DNA of 64,000 nucleotides from the NCBI RefSeq assembly GCF_013303125.1, contig NZ_JABTTE010000012.1, positions 1 through 64,000 on the forward strand, given 5' to 3'. The notes below the pieces were generated by a model. It saw nothing but the letters and a program-made list of their open reading frames with translations. It did not search any database and had not been told where the DNA came from. Below, one piece after another: positions 46,538-55,774 of this stretch. Every line of letters begins with the position of its first letter. The stretch's first letter is position 1. The DNA is from Calidifontibacillus erzurumensis (GTDB taxonomy: Bacteria; Bacillota; Bacilli; Bacillales; Bacillaceae_J). The position numbers and the translations under genes were made by a program.

Positions 46538-46564
46538 CAACCCCAAGAATACTCTTGGGGTTTG
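46538..46564 (-). terminator. Terminator of spoIID
   Basis: Stem CCCCAAGA (46541-46548) / TCTTGGGG (46553-46560), loop ATAC. The T tail on the minus strand is short (TTGTTT). Confidence 0.65.
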
Positions 46565-46647
46565 AACTTTTTCATCCGTCTAAAAGTGAAGTTCTGCCTC
46601 TTTTTTGTTAAAGTCGATATTCTCTCTTGCCTTGTTTTGGTCATAAT

Positions 46648-47682
46648 CTATTTTTGAGCGACGATGACGTCATTTAAGAACGGTTCAATGCTAGAAATTT
46701 CTGTTCCTTGATAATAATGGGCAATGATTTCCTTGACTGTTTTTCCTTCAGCAGCCATACCATTGGCACCGTATTGGCTCATACCGACACCATGGCCATA
46801 CCCTTTTGTCGTAATGACAACGTAATCGCCTTGTTTTTTCCACGTAAAATCACTTGAGTACAAATTAAGTTTTTCACGGATTTCACGGCCATCAAATGTT
46901 TTGTCATTAATTTTCACCTTAGCCACTCGGTTTCCTGCTGTACGAGCTACAATTTCTCCAATTTTATCAGAGGTCACTTTCACCCCAAGTTTTTTTTCAA
47001 ATTCGGCAATCGGTATGGTCACTTTGTTTATGAATTTTGGAGATGCTTGATCCCAAGGGCTTTCGACGCTACGTAAATATGGAAAAGAATTTTTCCAGTA
47101 GTCCTCTGAATTTTCGGTATAGCCGTTGCTTGTTGAAAAAAATGAAGCGGTAATCGGTTCATTATTATAAGTAATAATTTGCCCTCTTGTTGCTTCGACG
47201 GCTTCGTTAATGCGGGCCATTTTCCAATCATAATTAGCTGCTCCCCAAGCAGCTTTCAGTTCTTCTGGGCTTTTATAAACTTGGTGTATAACGGTATCCG
47301 TTACAACAGCGCCTTTAGGGGCACCCACTGGTTCTCCTTCTAATAATTGTTTGACAATATACGTACGGGCTGTTAAAGCTTGGGCTTTTAATGCTTCTAT
47401 TTCAAACTCTGCTGGCATTTCTGAAGCAACAACGCCTTTTACATATTCTTCTAAAGGAATTTTTGCAATTTTTTTCGTCTTCGTTCTATAGACAGCGACT
47501 TCAATTGCTGGTTCTTCAACCTGTCCGTTCTCGACTGTAACTGACCCTAAGGCCGCGTCTGTTTTGCTTACTTCCCGTGCATGTTTTTCATGTGTAAAGG
47601 GTAAAACTAAGAAGGTTGGAATAAGTAAAATAATTGCAAAAAGTACGGCTCCGAGAATAGCTAGTGGTTTGATTCGTGACAT
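46648..47682 (-). CDS. spoIID: Stage II sporulation protein D
   Basis: About 344 residues: one N-terminal membrane segment ([20 protein letters not shown]), then the SpoIID lytic transglycosylase domain. Blocks are [20 protein letters not shown] (holding the catalytic Glu), [31 protein letters not shown], and [20 protein letters not shown] near the end. SpoIID cleaves glycan strands during engulfment and works with SpoIIM and SpoIIP. GGAGG 8 nt ahead supports the ATG at 47682. A SigmaE-like -10 (CATAGGTT) lies about 50 nt upstream, with a weak -35. Confidence 0.95.
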   Translation of the reverse strand: MSRIKPLAILGAVLFAIILLIPTFLVLPFTHEKHAREVSKTDAALGSVTVENGQVEEPAIEVAVYRTKTKKIAKIPLEEYVKGVVASEMPAEFEIEALKAQALTARTYIVKQLLEGEPVGAPKGAVVTDTVIHQVYKSPEELKAAWGAANYDWKMARINEAVEATRGQIITYNNEPITASFFSTSNGYTENSEDYWKNSFPYLRSVESPWDQASPKFINKVTIPIAEFEKKLGVKVTSDKIGEIVARTAGNRVAKVKINDKTFDGREIREKLNLYSSDFTWKKQGDYVVITTKGYGHGVGMSQYGANGMAAEGKTVKEIIAHYYQGTEISSIEPFLNDVIVAQK

Positions 47683-47924
47683 TGTCTCATCCTCCATTGT
47701 TGTTAGTGCTATATAAATAACCTATGGGGATGGACAAGCAAATAGAACTTTTTTGCAAAAAGAACTGTCATTTCATAATTTCGTAAAAAGTGGTTGTTTA
47801 TATTTTATCAGGGGTTTCATACGAATTTATTGAAGGACCTTTTTTATGGTGATTGCAATTCCGTAATATATATTCATACGAATTTTTTGAAAGAGATCCA
47901 GCGAAATGTTTCATGAGCAGAGTT

Positions 47925-48254
47925 AACACCAATAGTAAAAGCTCTTGTGAAAGAGGCAATGAAGGGAAATATAGTACTTAAAATATCACCTATAGTGATA
48001 AACGAATATGTATTTGTATTAATGGGAAACACTTTAATTATTCATTTACCTGGGATTTACTGTGAAGAAAAACCTGTTATAAGGAAGATCAAAATAACTT
48101 TGTGAGAAAAAGCATTGATTTTACGGATGCTTATATCGCAGCTCATGCATGTAGCTTAAAACCAGCACATATAATTATGGAAAACATAAAGGACTTTAAA
48201 GGCTTAAATGTTTTTGCAGAGGTTGCTCCTGAAGTTGAACAAAAGGAAGATTAA
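47925..48254 (+). pseudogene. Decayed PIN-domain (VapC-type) ribonuclease gene
   Basis: The plus strand reads PIVKALVKEAMKGNIVLKIS and PIVINEYVFVL, then after an internal deletion and a frameshift near 48100 KSIDFTDAYIAAHACSLKPA and HIIMENIKDFKGLNVFAEVA, ending ...EQKED and TAA at 48252-48254. INEYVFVL and the DFTDAYIAA, ENIKDFKGL blocks are PIN motifs: the middle acidic residue, and the third and fourth. The start with the first Asp is missing, and part of the middle is replaced by unrelated sequence. It is the only gene trace on the plus strand in the region. No antitoxin gene is visible beside it. Confidence 0.75.
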
Positions 48255-48357
48255 ATAAATATGCAGAATAGAAGGTATCACGTATGAAAGTAGAGAATAA
48301 ATTTTTTAAAAGCGACGATTCAATTAACTGATCAAACATTCGTCATTTTATATTAAT

Positions 48358-48388
48358 TTAAAAAGGATAGATTTGTTCATCTATCCTT
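48358..48388 (-). terminator. Terminator of murAA
   Basis: Stem AAGGATAGA (48363-48371) / TCTATCCTT (48380-48388), then on the minus strand TTTTAAATTAA. It lies about 22 bp past the murAA stop. Confidence 0.82.
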
Positions 48389-48409
48389 ATCTTAATACTT
48401 ATACAGTTG

Positions 48410-49720
48410 CTATGCCAAATTGGATTGCACATTAGCAATGTCCGCAGCTTTTTTGATCGTGTCTTCGTTAATCCGTTCAATATCAGCACCAAGGCTTGCT
48501 AATTTCTCGGTAAAATTGTAATAGCCACGGTCAAGATGATGAAGTTCAACAACACGGGTATAGCCTTCTGCCACAAGACCTGCGATAATTAACGCTGCTG
48601 CTGCACGAAGGTCAGTTGCAGCTACTTCCGCTCCTTGCAGATTAGCAGGGCCTGTGATAATGGCTGAACGCCCTTCAATTTTAATATCGCAATTCATGCG
48701 GCGAAATTCTTCAACATGCATGAAACGATTTTCAAAAACTGTTTCTGTAATTACGCTCGTTCCTTCTGCTTTTAAAAGCAATGGCATCATTTGTGACTGC
48801 ATATCTGTCGGGAAACCCGGATATGGCATTGTTTTTATATCCACAGCTTTAAGTTTTTCTGGTCCGATCACGCGGATGCCATCCTCTTTTTCCTCAAAAC
48901 GAACGCCCATTTCTTCCATTTTTGCAATTAATGCTGACAAGTGTTCAGGAACAGCACCCTTAACAATTACATCACCTTGGGTGATCGCCGCTGCAATCAA
49001 GAATGTTCCAGCCTCAATTCGATCGGGGATGACGCAATGACTGGCACCTCTCATTTTGTTTACGCCTTCAATTTTTATCGTTCCAGTGCCGGCGCCTCTT
49101 ACCTTGGCACCCATCGCATTTAAAAAGTTCGCTAAATCAACGATTTCAGGCTCTTTCGCTGCATTTTCAATAATCGTTGTACCTTCGGCAAGAACTGCCG
49201 CCATCATAATATTTTCCGTCGCTCCAACGCTTGGAAAATCCAAATATATTTTCGTACCGCGCAATCGGCCGTTCACTTTTGCTTCAAGAAAACCGTTTCC
49301 TACTTGAACAGTTGCGCCCATTGCTTCGAAACCTTTTAAATGTTGGTCAATAGGACGGGAACCAATTGCACATCCACCAGGTAAAGCAACACGTGCATGA
49401 CCCACCCGGGCCAATAACGGTCCCATAACCAGCACAGAGGCGCGCATTTTGCGGACATATTCGAATGGTGCTTCCGTTTTTAACGGTTTTGTAGCGTCCA
49501 CTTCAATCATATTATTTTTAAACGCAACCTCTGCGTTTAATAAACGTAAAACCTCATTAATCGTATAAACATCTGCAAGAGAAGGGACATCATAAATGGT
49601 GCTTTTTCCTTCACTAGCGAGTAGACTTGCTGCGATGACAGGCAGTACAGCATTTTTAGCACCTTCAACTTTTACCGTGCCTGTTAACCGCCTACCACCA
49701 CGGACAATGATTTTATCCAA
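48410..49720 (-). CDS. murAA: UDP-N-acetylglucosamine 1-carboxyvinyltransferase
   Basis: About 436 residues. It catalyses the first committed step of peptidoglycan synthesis, transferring enolpyruvate from PEP. The N terminus is [20 protein letters not shown]; the catalytic Cys is in [15 protein letters not shown] (the fosfomycin target); [15 protein letters not shown]-like [16 protein letters not shown] and [13 protein letters not shown] are other blocks. The frame opens at 49741, but a TTG at 49720 with GAGGGG 6 nt upstream gives the family start. Its neighbours spoIID and ywmB identify it as MurAA. Confidence 0.96.
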   Translation of the reverse strand: MDKIIVRGGRRLTGTVKVEGAKNAVLPVIAASLLASEGKSTIYDVPSLADVYTINEVLRLLNAEVAFKNNMIEVDATKPLKTEAPFEYVRKMRASVLVMGPLLARVGHARVALPGGCAIGSRPIDQHLKGFEAMGATVQVGNGFLEAKVNGRLRGTKIYLDFPSVGATENIMMAAVLAEGTTIIENAAKEPEIVDLANFLNAMGAKVRGAGTGTIKIEGVNKMRGASHCVIPDRIEAGTFLIAAAITQGDVIVKGAVPEHLSALIAKMEEMGVRFEEKEDGIRVIGPEKLKAVDIKTMPYPGFPTDMQSQMMPLLLKAEGTSVITETVFENRFMHVEEFRRMNCDIKIEGRSAIITGPANLQGAEVAATDLRAAAALIIAGLVAEGYTRVVELHHLDRGYYNFTEKLASLGADIERINEDTIKKAADIANVQSNLA

Positions 49721-49751
49721 GGTATTCCCCTCCGCGTCCATTATCTATATA

Positions 49752-50522
49752 TTAATATTCAGATGTAATGATTGGGGTGCCAATTGTGACAGTTGTTGTG
49801 TCGCCCAATCGTAATTTCCGTAATGAAATTTGTATATTCATTTCCTTATTTTTCGTCGGGATGCTGTTCTTCCAATGTTCAGTATATGCAGATATAGAGA
49901 CAAATGCCCCTTCTTGAATTTCTTCAATTGACTGTGCGGAAAAATCCTCCAGAATTTCAAGGGCTTTATTATACAAAACACCTTCCATAATATCACCGTT
50001 CTCACCGTTTACACAAGTGAAAATTTGTGTCTTTTTGTCGAACATTGTACCTATTTTCTCTTGGAAGGCAGGCAAATTTTTTCTTATTAATTTTAAATCC
50101 CCAGTCTCTCCTTCGGCCGTATATATAAGATACGATTGTAAAAAATTTTTATGGGGGTAGGCGACAAAAATAATTTGTTCTTGTATCATGAAACCATCTT
50201 TGTCAGATGTTGTCTTGACGCCAATTGTTTTATATATGTCTTTTTCCTTTGTATGAGTCCATGTAAAATCTGAGTTTTCTTCTTTCAGATCTTGTAGGCT
50301 TTTTTTGTACTGCTTCATTGAGGAATATGTTTGTTGATCGTCTCGTGCATAAATAGACCATTTTTGAACATCAATGTTGTGCTTTTGCATGACTTGAATC
50401 ATTTCTATTAATTGTTCCGCGGAGTTCGCCGAAGAACCGATTCCCTCGCTGTTTCCGTAACTATACTGTTGAAAAAATAAAACGATGATCAATGGCAATA
50501 GAATAAAAATTTGTCTTATCAT
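49752..50522 (-). CDS. ywmB: YwmB family (TATA-box-binding-like) secreted protein
   Basis: About 256 residues with a signal peptide or membrane anchor (MIRQIFILLPLIIVLFFQQY). The remainder is the YwmB/DUF1779 family, marked by AEQLIEMIQVMQKHNIDVQK near the start and by NIQISLRKLRLGDTTTVTIG and GTPIITSEY at the end. ATG 50522 with GGAG upstream is preferred over 50552. It sits 31 bp ahead of murAA as in B. subtilis. Function unknown; a link to the cell wall is inferred from the neighbourhood. Confidence 0.88.
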   Translation of the reverse strand: MIRQIFILLPLIIVLFFQQYSYGNSEGIGSSANSAEQLIEMIQVMQKHNIDVQKWSIYARDDQQTYSSMKQYKKSLQDLKEENSDFTWTHTKEKDIYKTIGVKTTSDKDGFMIQEQIIFVAYPHKNFLQSYLIYTAEGETGDLKLIRKNLPAFQEKIGTMFDKKTQIFTCVNGENGDIMEGVLYNKALEILEDFSAQSIEEIQEGAFVSISAYTEHWKNSIPTKNKEMNIQISLRKLRLGDTTTVTIGTPIITSEY

Positions 50523-51427
50523 TTTTTCTCCGTCTCCCCTGTTTCTCTGCATGTTCGGATGGCTCGTTTGTTTAGTTTCTTTCTATTTTTGGGCTTCTTT
50601 GTTTGAGGTACCCTTTCTTTTTTTAGTTTTTTGCCACCTACGAACTTCTTTATTTTTATTAACAGTTTTGCCATAAAGGACAATTACATACGTGGAATAA
50701 GTCGCCAGTTCTCGACAACAAGAGAGTTATGTTCATTTAGTTTTAGTGGAAAACGGATCGTTTAAAGATGCGGACGGGTTGGTGGTAGTAAAGGGAAAAA
50801 AGTGACTGGGTGGGGTGTATTTGTATTTGGCTTGGTGGGTTTGTTGACGGAACAAGATTTTCCAATAATGATTACATAATTGATGCATTTGAATTAAGCT
50901 TATTGGTTTTTTTTAACATCTCTAAATCTACAGTATACGTTTCGTGGTACTAGGAATAAAACAACTAATGCCACCAGAATTTCAAAATTTAAAAGGGGCT
51001 TGGGGAACCCGTGAAAGACGGTTAAAGAGTATCTACGACTTTCCAAATATGACAGTACTCGTGATCAAATTGAGCATTGTTCAAGTGAAAATAAAAAGTA
51101 ACAGCATCGATGAACAAATCAGGATTAGTTGTTACATACAAATTGATAAAATCACTTTTCGATATATAGCACCTTTGAACAATTTGGGCTTCGTCGGGGT
51201 TGTATAGTTAAACAAAGAATTTTTTTATCCTGATACCCTTCTCAAATGAACACGGTTTTTGGTGGTAGGAAAGGGAACAGCATTTATAGATTGTTTTTGT
51301 TTTGCGAAAAATAAACGATGTAAATTTTGGTATGGATGATTTATGAATTCGTGGATAGATTAATAAAAAAATTTTAGAGAGAATATTGCAAAACAGGTTC
51401 TTTTTCTATTTGTTAGGTTCTGATGCA
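50523..51427. other. Gene-free stretch between ywmB and ywzB
   Basis: About 900 bp, G/T-rich in parts. An 87-codon plus-strand frame (50944-51207) lacks a ribosome site and a family match. One degenerate repeat unit (50720-50765) resembles the array at 46.1-46.4 kb. Nothing else is seen. Confidence 0.45.
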
Positions 51428-51464
51428 AAAAAATTTCCGGAACAATTGATATGACCGGAAATTT
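51427..51464 (-). terminator. Terminator downstream of ywzB
   Basis: Stem AATTTCCGG (51432-51440) / CCGGAAATT (51455-51463), followed on the minus strand by seven Ts. Confidence 0.85.
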
Positions 51465-51655
51465 TCAAGTGTATTTGGAACTAGGGTTTTCTTACCTAGG
51501 AAATGATTTAATTTTTTAATCATGTTTATGTTTGTTTTTGGTCTATCTGTGCTAATCATCCATTTCATGATGATTTTGAATCTGTGTATGTCTAGGTGTG
51601 CTCAAATGACCAGGAAATAATCTTAATTAATTAATTAATATTCCTTCTTTGTCCA

Positions 51656-51892
51656 TTATTGAAATAAATACTTTAGCTGCTGTGCCCATACTAAATAATT
51701 TAAAAAGAAATTGCTAACCGACGACCCAATCGCTATAGTTAATAAAATCATTAACACTTTGGCGTGCCCTGTTTTCCCTGACTTGATCAATAAATCAATC
51801 CGTACACCCATTAAAGTCCACCACGTAACTGCGAAAAAAAGCAAATGCACAAGAATACTAACTAAAGACAACTGCCCAAAATTATCAAACAC
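51656..51892 (-). CDS. ywzB: YwzB family (DUF1146) membrane protein
   Basis: About 78 residues with two membrane segments. LVSILVHLLFFAVTWWTLMG, then VRIDLLIKSGKTGHAKVLMI, LLTIAIGSSVSNFFLNYLVW and AQQLKYLF follow the DUF1146 pattern. The likely start is the GTG at 51892, 8 nt after GGGAGG (another GTG is at 51901). In B. subtilis ywzB lies between the ATP synthase operon and ywmB; here the nuo operon occupies the upstream side. Function unknown. Confidence 0.88.
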   Translation of the reverse strand: MFDNFGQLSLVSILVHLLFFAVTWWTLMGVRIDLLIKSGKTGHAKVLMILLTIAIGSSVSNFFLNYLVWAQQLKYLFQ

Positions 51893-51944
51893 AGTAAACA
51901 CCTCCCGTCAATTATTTCCCGGAAAATACAAAAAACGACAACAA

Positions 51945-52397
51945 CAGACGGTGCCACAGACGGTACGCCAGAGGGGTCTGACACCTACACCCAGATGGTG
52001 CCGCAGACGGTGCCGGAGACGGTACTCCAGAGGGGTCTGACACCTACACCCAGTTGGTACCGCAGACGGTGCCACAGACGGTACATCAGAGGGGTCTGAC
52101 ACCCACCCCCAGATAGTACCGCAGACGGTGCCACAGACGGTACATCAGAGGGGTCTGGCACCTACACCCAGATAGTGCCGCAGACGGTGCCACAGACGGT
52201 ACGCCAGAGGGGTCTGACACCCACCCCCAGATAGTGCCGCAGACAGTGCCACAGACGGTACGCCAGAGGGGTCTGACACCTACACCCAGATGATACCGCA
52301 GACGGTGCCACAGACGGTACATCAGAGGGGTCTGACACCCACCCCCAGATAGTACCGCAGACGGTGCCACAGACGGTACGCCAGAGGGGTCTGGCAC
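51945..52397. repeat. 59-bp tandem repeat array, about eight units
   Basis: GAGGGGTCTG begins at 51971, 52030, 52089, 52148, 52207, 52266, 52325 and 52384, every 59 bp. Each unit also has two or three copies of a 12-bp sub-repeat (CAGACGGTGCCA / CAGACGGTAC). Units differ by a few bases, mainly ACACCCAG versus CACCCCCAG and CGCC versus CATC. 59 is not a multiple of three, so the long open frames here are not one coding repeat. It lies between the nuo terminator and ywzB. Confidence 0.95.
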
Positions 52398-52420
52398 CGC
52401 AATGCAGACGCACCATAGAT

Positions 52421-52456
52421 AAAAAGAAGAGACTCGGGATGCGAGTCTCTTCTTTA
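52421..52456 (-). terminator. Terminator of the nuo operon
   Basis: Stem AAAGAAGAGACTCG / CGAGTCTCTTCTTT (loop GGATG), then on the minus strand TTTTTATC. It lies about 280 bp past the nuoN stop. Confidence 0.88.
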
Positions 52457-52736
52457 TTATATATGATTCATGTATTCCTACATAATGTGGTGCTTTTTGC
52501 AGGTTTGCTTGTTCTTCGAAATGGTGCGGGGAACGGGATCTCTTATCGTCCCCTGCACAACGTTACATAGTAGATATTCGTTTGCCTATTACGAACATCC
52601 CATCTAAACTTCAAAGCTATCTTTTTCTAATTGCTGCCCGGGCTTTCCACCGTCACCCTTTCCAACCTGAAAAAGCCGGAAGTTCTTGTTCGAAGCTCTA
52701 TCCGATCAAAGCACCATATTAATATCCACCAAATGT
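52457..52736. other. nuoN 3' region
   Basis: About 280 bp between the nuoN stop and the operon terminator, with no gene seen. Confidence 0.4.
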
Positions 52737-54257
52737 TTACAATCCAAGCAAGTTATAGAAGAAGTCTAACGCTAAGTTTGGTGCAACCCCGAAGACAATT
52801 GTTCCGATTGCGCATAAACCAACAACGATCATAACACCACTTGGTAGTTGGATTTTCATTGGTTCGTTCGCATCTACTGGGGCTTTCATGAACATTTGTT
52901 TCATAACGCCAAAGTAGTAGAAATACGAAACAACTGTAGTTGCCATCATAATGCTAACAAGGATGATATGGCTTGGGAATGGTCCCATTACTGTAATTGG
53001 ACCCAACGCACCAATAAAGATGTTCAACTTACCGATGAAACCAGCTGTACCTGGGATTCCTGCCAATGATAGTAGGAAGATCGCCATCATAACAGCAACA
53101 ATTGGTGCCCGTTTATATAGACCTGCAAAGCTTGAAATTTCTTCGCTTTCCATTTTCTCTGTAACTACTTGCAAGATCGCAAACATACCTAAGTTCATTA
53201 GCAAGTAAGCAACCAAATAGAACCAGATTCCTTCTAACCATAGCGGTGACAAAGAAATAAATGGTACAAGTAAATAGCCCGCATGAGCAATACTTGAATA
53301 AGCGAACAGACGCTTAATATTTTTCTGACGTAATGCAATTGTATTACCGACAATCATTGTAATTGCAGCTATTACTGCAATTAGCGGTTTAACGGACCAA
53401 ATTAAGTTATAATCCCCTTCAGCAAGTCCTGGTGTGCTGTTGAAAGCTGTCAGGAAGAAGCGGATGATAATCACGAATCCCGCAGTTTTTGATACAACAC
53501 TTAAGAACGCTGTCACCGGTGTAGGCGAACCTTGGTATACATCTGGTGCCCACATATGATATGGTACTGTTGCAATTTTAAACGACAAACCAACGAACGT
53601 AATAATAAATGCTAATCCGATTAAATTCAGCAAATCGCCTTGAAGATTCGCTGTGCGCATGCCAATTTCAAAAATATTGGTTGAACCAGTCAATCCGTAA
53701 ATATAGCTGAAACCGAACAAAATAAAGGCTGTTGAAATAGAACCGTTCACAATATATTTCATCGCAGCTTCATTTGACTGCAAGTTTCTTTTGCGCAAGC
53801 CCGCTAAAATATATGAAGAAATTGATAACAGTTCAAGGCCAATGAACAACGTAATTAAATCGGCACTTGAAGCCATGAACATTGCGCCAAGCAGCGCAGT
53901 CAAAATCAAGTAGAAGAATTCACCGCGATATTCTTTCAAGCCTTCCTTCGGCTCATAATTGATACCCATCAATAATACAAATGCAGTACCAACTAAGAAA
54001 ATAAATTTAAATGCTAAAGAAAACGGATCAAATACATAGGTGCCAAATAAAATTTCAGCTGGTTCTTCGCCAATTTGACCGACTAAAAACGCCAATGCAA
54101 TGATGATTCCGGCAATGCCGAGCCAGCCAAGCACATTGCGTTTTTTCGAAGAATCCATAAACAAATCGATGAGCGATAACAGGGTAGCTGTGCCAAGAAT
54201 CACGAATTCCGGAGCCATAAGCCCCCATTTAAAGCTTAACAATGTTTCAAGATCCAT
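52737..54257 (-). CDS. nuoN: NADH-quinone oxidoreductase subunit N
   Basis: A 506-residue proton-pumping antiporter-like membrane subunit with about 14 segments. The family block GLSFKIATVPYHMWAPDVYQ carries the key Lys; RNLQSNEAAMKYIVNGSIST and LFAYSSIAHAGYLLVPF are also conserved. It is the last gene of the operon, 5 bp after nuoM. Confidence 0.96.
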   Translation of the reverse strand: MDLETLLSFKWGLMAPEFVILGTATLLSLIDLFMDSSKKRNVLGWLGIAGIIIALAFLVGQIGEEPAEILFGTYVFDPFSLAFKFIFLVGTAFVLLMGINYEPKEGLKEYRGEFFYLILTALLGAMFMASSADLITLFIGLELLSISSYILAGLRKRNLQSNEAAMKYIVNGSISTAFILFGFSYIYGLTGSTNIFEIGMRTANLQGDLLNLIGLAFIITFVGLSFKIATVPYHMWAPDVYQGSPTPVTAFLSVVSKTAGFVIIIRFFLTAFNSTPGLAEGDYNLIWSVKPLIAVIAAITMIVGNTIALRQKNIKRLFAYSSIAHAGYLLVPFISLSPLWLEGIWFYLVAYLLMNLGMFAILQVVTEKMESEEISSFAGLYKRAPIVAVMMAIFLLSLAGIPGTAGFIGKLNIFIGALGPITVMGPFPSHIILVSIMMATTVVSYFYYFGVMKQMFMKAPVDANEPMKIQLPSGVMIVVGLCAIGTIVFGVAPNLALDFFYNLLGL

Positions 54258-54262
54258 TCAGC

Positions 54263-55774
54263 TTACCCCCCTATCCCTACAGTTATAGTTTCTATCGTCA
54301 CAGCAATGGCGCTAGTCAATACATTTGGATATACGCCAATCAAAATAATAAACGCTAATAAAACAACAACTGGTAAATACTCAACAGAGCTAATGTCTTT
54401 CACACCTGTAAATCGTGTGCTTGTAGGACCAAATGTAATATTTAAAACTGCACGTAACAAGTAAGCAGCTGTTAAAATAATCCCCAAGCAACCAACAGCG
54501 GCGACAACCGGCATTGATTTAAACAATCCTAAGAAAGCCATAAACTCACTTACGAAACCTGACATGCCAGGTAGACCGAGCGATGCCATGGCTCCAGCAA
54601 GGAAGAAGCCGGAAGCTAGAGGCATTACTTTTGCCAAACCGCCAAGCGCATCGATTGTTGTCGTACCAGTGCGCTCATACATAATTCCAACGATGAAGAA
54701 CAACAACGCCGAAATTAAACCGTGAGAGATGACTTGGAAAATTGCACCTTGAACACCTTCCACGTTCATAGCGCCTAATCCAATTAAGACAACTCCCATG
54801 TGCGAAATACTTGAATAAGCTAGCACCATTTTGAAATCTTTTTGAATCAATGCTAAGAAAGCACCGTATAGTAGGTTAATTACACCTAATACAGCAATAA
54901 GCACAGCTAAACGCTCAAATTCAGCCGGGAATAAATTGAAACCAAACGTAATTAAACCGTAAGCACCGATTTTAAGTAAGATTCCTGAGTGAATCATTAC
55001 CGTTGCAATAGGCGCTTGCGCGTGAACGCGGAGCATCCAAGTATGCAATGGAAAAATCGGCAACTTAACTCCGAACGCAACTAACAACGCAATCAAAATA
55101 CCCATTTTAAATTCTGGCGTAATGCCAATGGTTGAAAGAGCATTTTGGTCTGCAGCCATAATGGTTTTTAACTCTTCAATATTGGCTGTGCCTGTTTTTG
55201 CAAACAACAATGCAAAGACGATTAATAAAATCGCAGAACCAAATCCGTTATAGAGCAAGAAATTATAAGCTGCACGAACGCGTTCTTCATAACCCCATTT
55301 TCCTACAAGAAAGAAGGTTGGGATTAATGTAATTTCAAAGAAAATGAAGAACAATACAGTATTTTGTGCGGCAAACACGCCTAGCATCCCTAATTCAAGG
55401 AGTAAGAACAGCATGAAAAAGCCTTTCCATTCGCTTTTAATATAAATGGACGCAACAGCTGCGAGTGTTGCCACAACAGTTGTTAATAGAATTAATACAA
55501 GCGAAAGACCCGTTAACCCTAATTCATAATTGACGACAAATGGGAAGTCTCCGCTTAAGTTAAAAGAAATCCAGTCGACTTTTTCAGCCAATTGAATACT
55601 TTTATTATTAAAATCAAACTTGCTATAAGCAATGAAAGAAAGCAACAATGGCACTAAAGTTGCCAAAAATCCAACCGTTTTAATTGCTTTTTCATTTGTT
55701 TTTTGCATAAATGCTAACACAATGATCCCGAGCAGGGGAGAGAAAACTAATAGTGAAAGGAGACCGATACTCAT
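54263..55774 (-). CDS. nuoM: NADH-quinone oxidoreductase subunit M
   Basis: A 503-residue antiporter-like membrane subunit. FFFEITLIPTFFLVGKWGYE has the key Glu of helix 5; GVKLPIFPLHTWMLRVHAQA has the Lys in helix 7; MVLAYSSISHMGVVLIG is also typical. It overlaps nuoL by 4 bp (ATGA), so the two are translationally coupled. Confidence 0.97.
   Translation of the reverse strand: MSIGLLSLLVFSPLLGIIVLAFMQKTNEKAIKTVGFLATLVPLLLSFIAYSKFDFNNKSIQLAEKVDWISFNLSGDFPFVVNYELGLTGLSLVLILLTTVVATLAAVASIYIKSEWKGFFMLFLLLELGMLGVFAAQNTVLFFIFFEITLIPTFFLVGKWGYEERVRAAYNFLLYNGFGSAILLIVFALLFAKTGTANIEELKTIMAADQNALSTIGITPEFKMGILIALLVAFGVKLPIFPLHTWMLRVHAQAPIATVMIHSGILLKIGAYGLITFGFNLFPAEFERLAVLIAVLGVINLLYGAFLALIQKDFKMVLAYSSISHMGVVLIGLGAMNVEGVQGAIFQVISHGLISALLFFIVGIMYERTGTTTIDALGGLAKVMPLASGFFLAGAMASLGLPGMSGFVSEFMAFLGLFKSMPVVAAVGCLGIILTAAYLLRAVLNITFGPTSTRFTGVKDISSVEYLPVVVLLAFIILIGVYPNVLTSAIAVTIETITVGIGG

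Larger units (their letters stand above)
45555..46538. other. Region between spoIID and spoIIQ, no intact gene
   Basis: About 980 bp. It holds the spoIIQ promoter and a run of degenerate 60-64 bp repeats (46140-46410), both listed separately. Nothing codes convincingly. Confidence 0.45.

Noticed and set aside
50944-51207. 87-codon plus-strand frame between ywmB and ywzB
   Set aside because: No Shine-Dalgarno, no recognisable motif, and on the strand opposite to all intact neighbours.
51945-52397. Possible CRISPR array
   Set aside because: The whole 59-bp unit is repeated; there are no unique spacers, and no cas genes are nearby.
51908-52416. Open frames in the 59-bp array that translate into Pro/Ser/Val-rich and Cys/Arg-rich repeats
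   Set aside because: The 59-bp period shifts the frame in every unit, there is no ribosome site, and the frames exist only because the repeat lacks stops.
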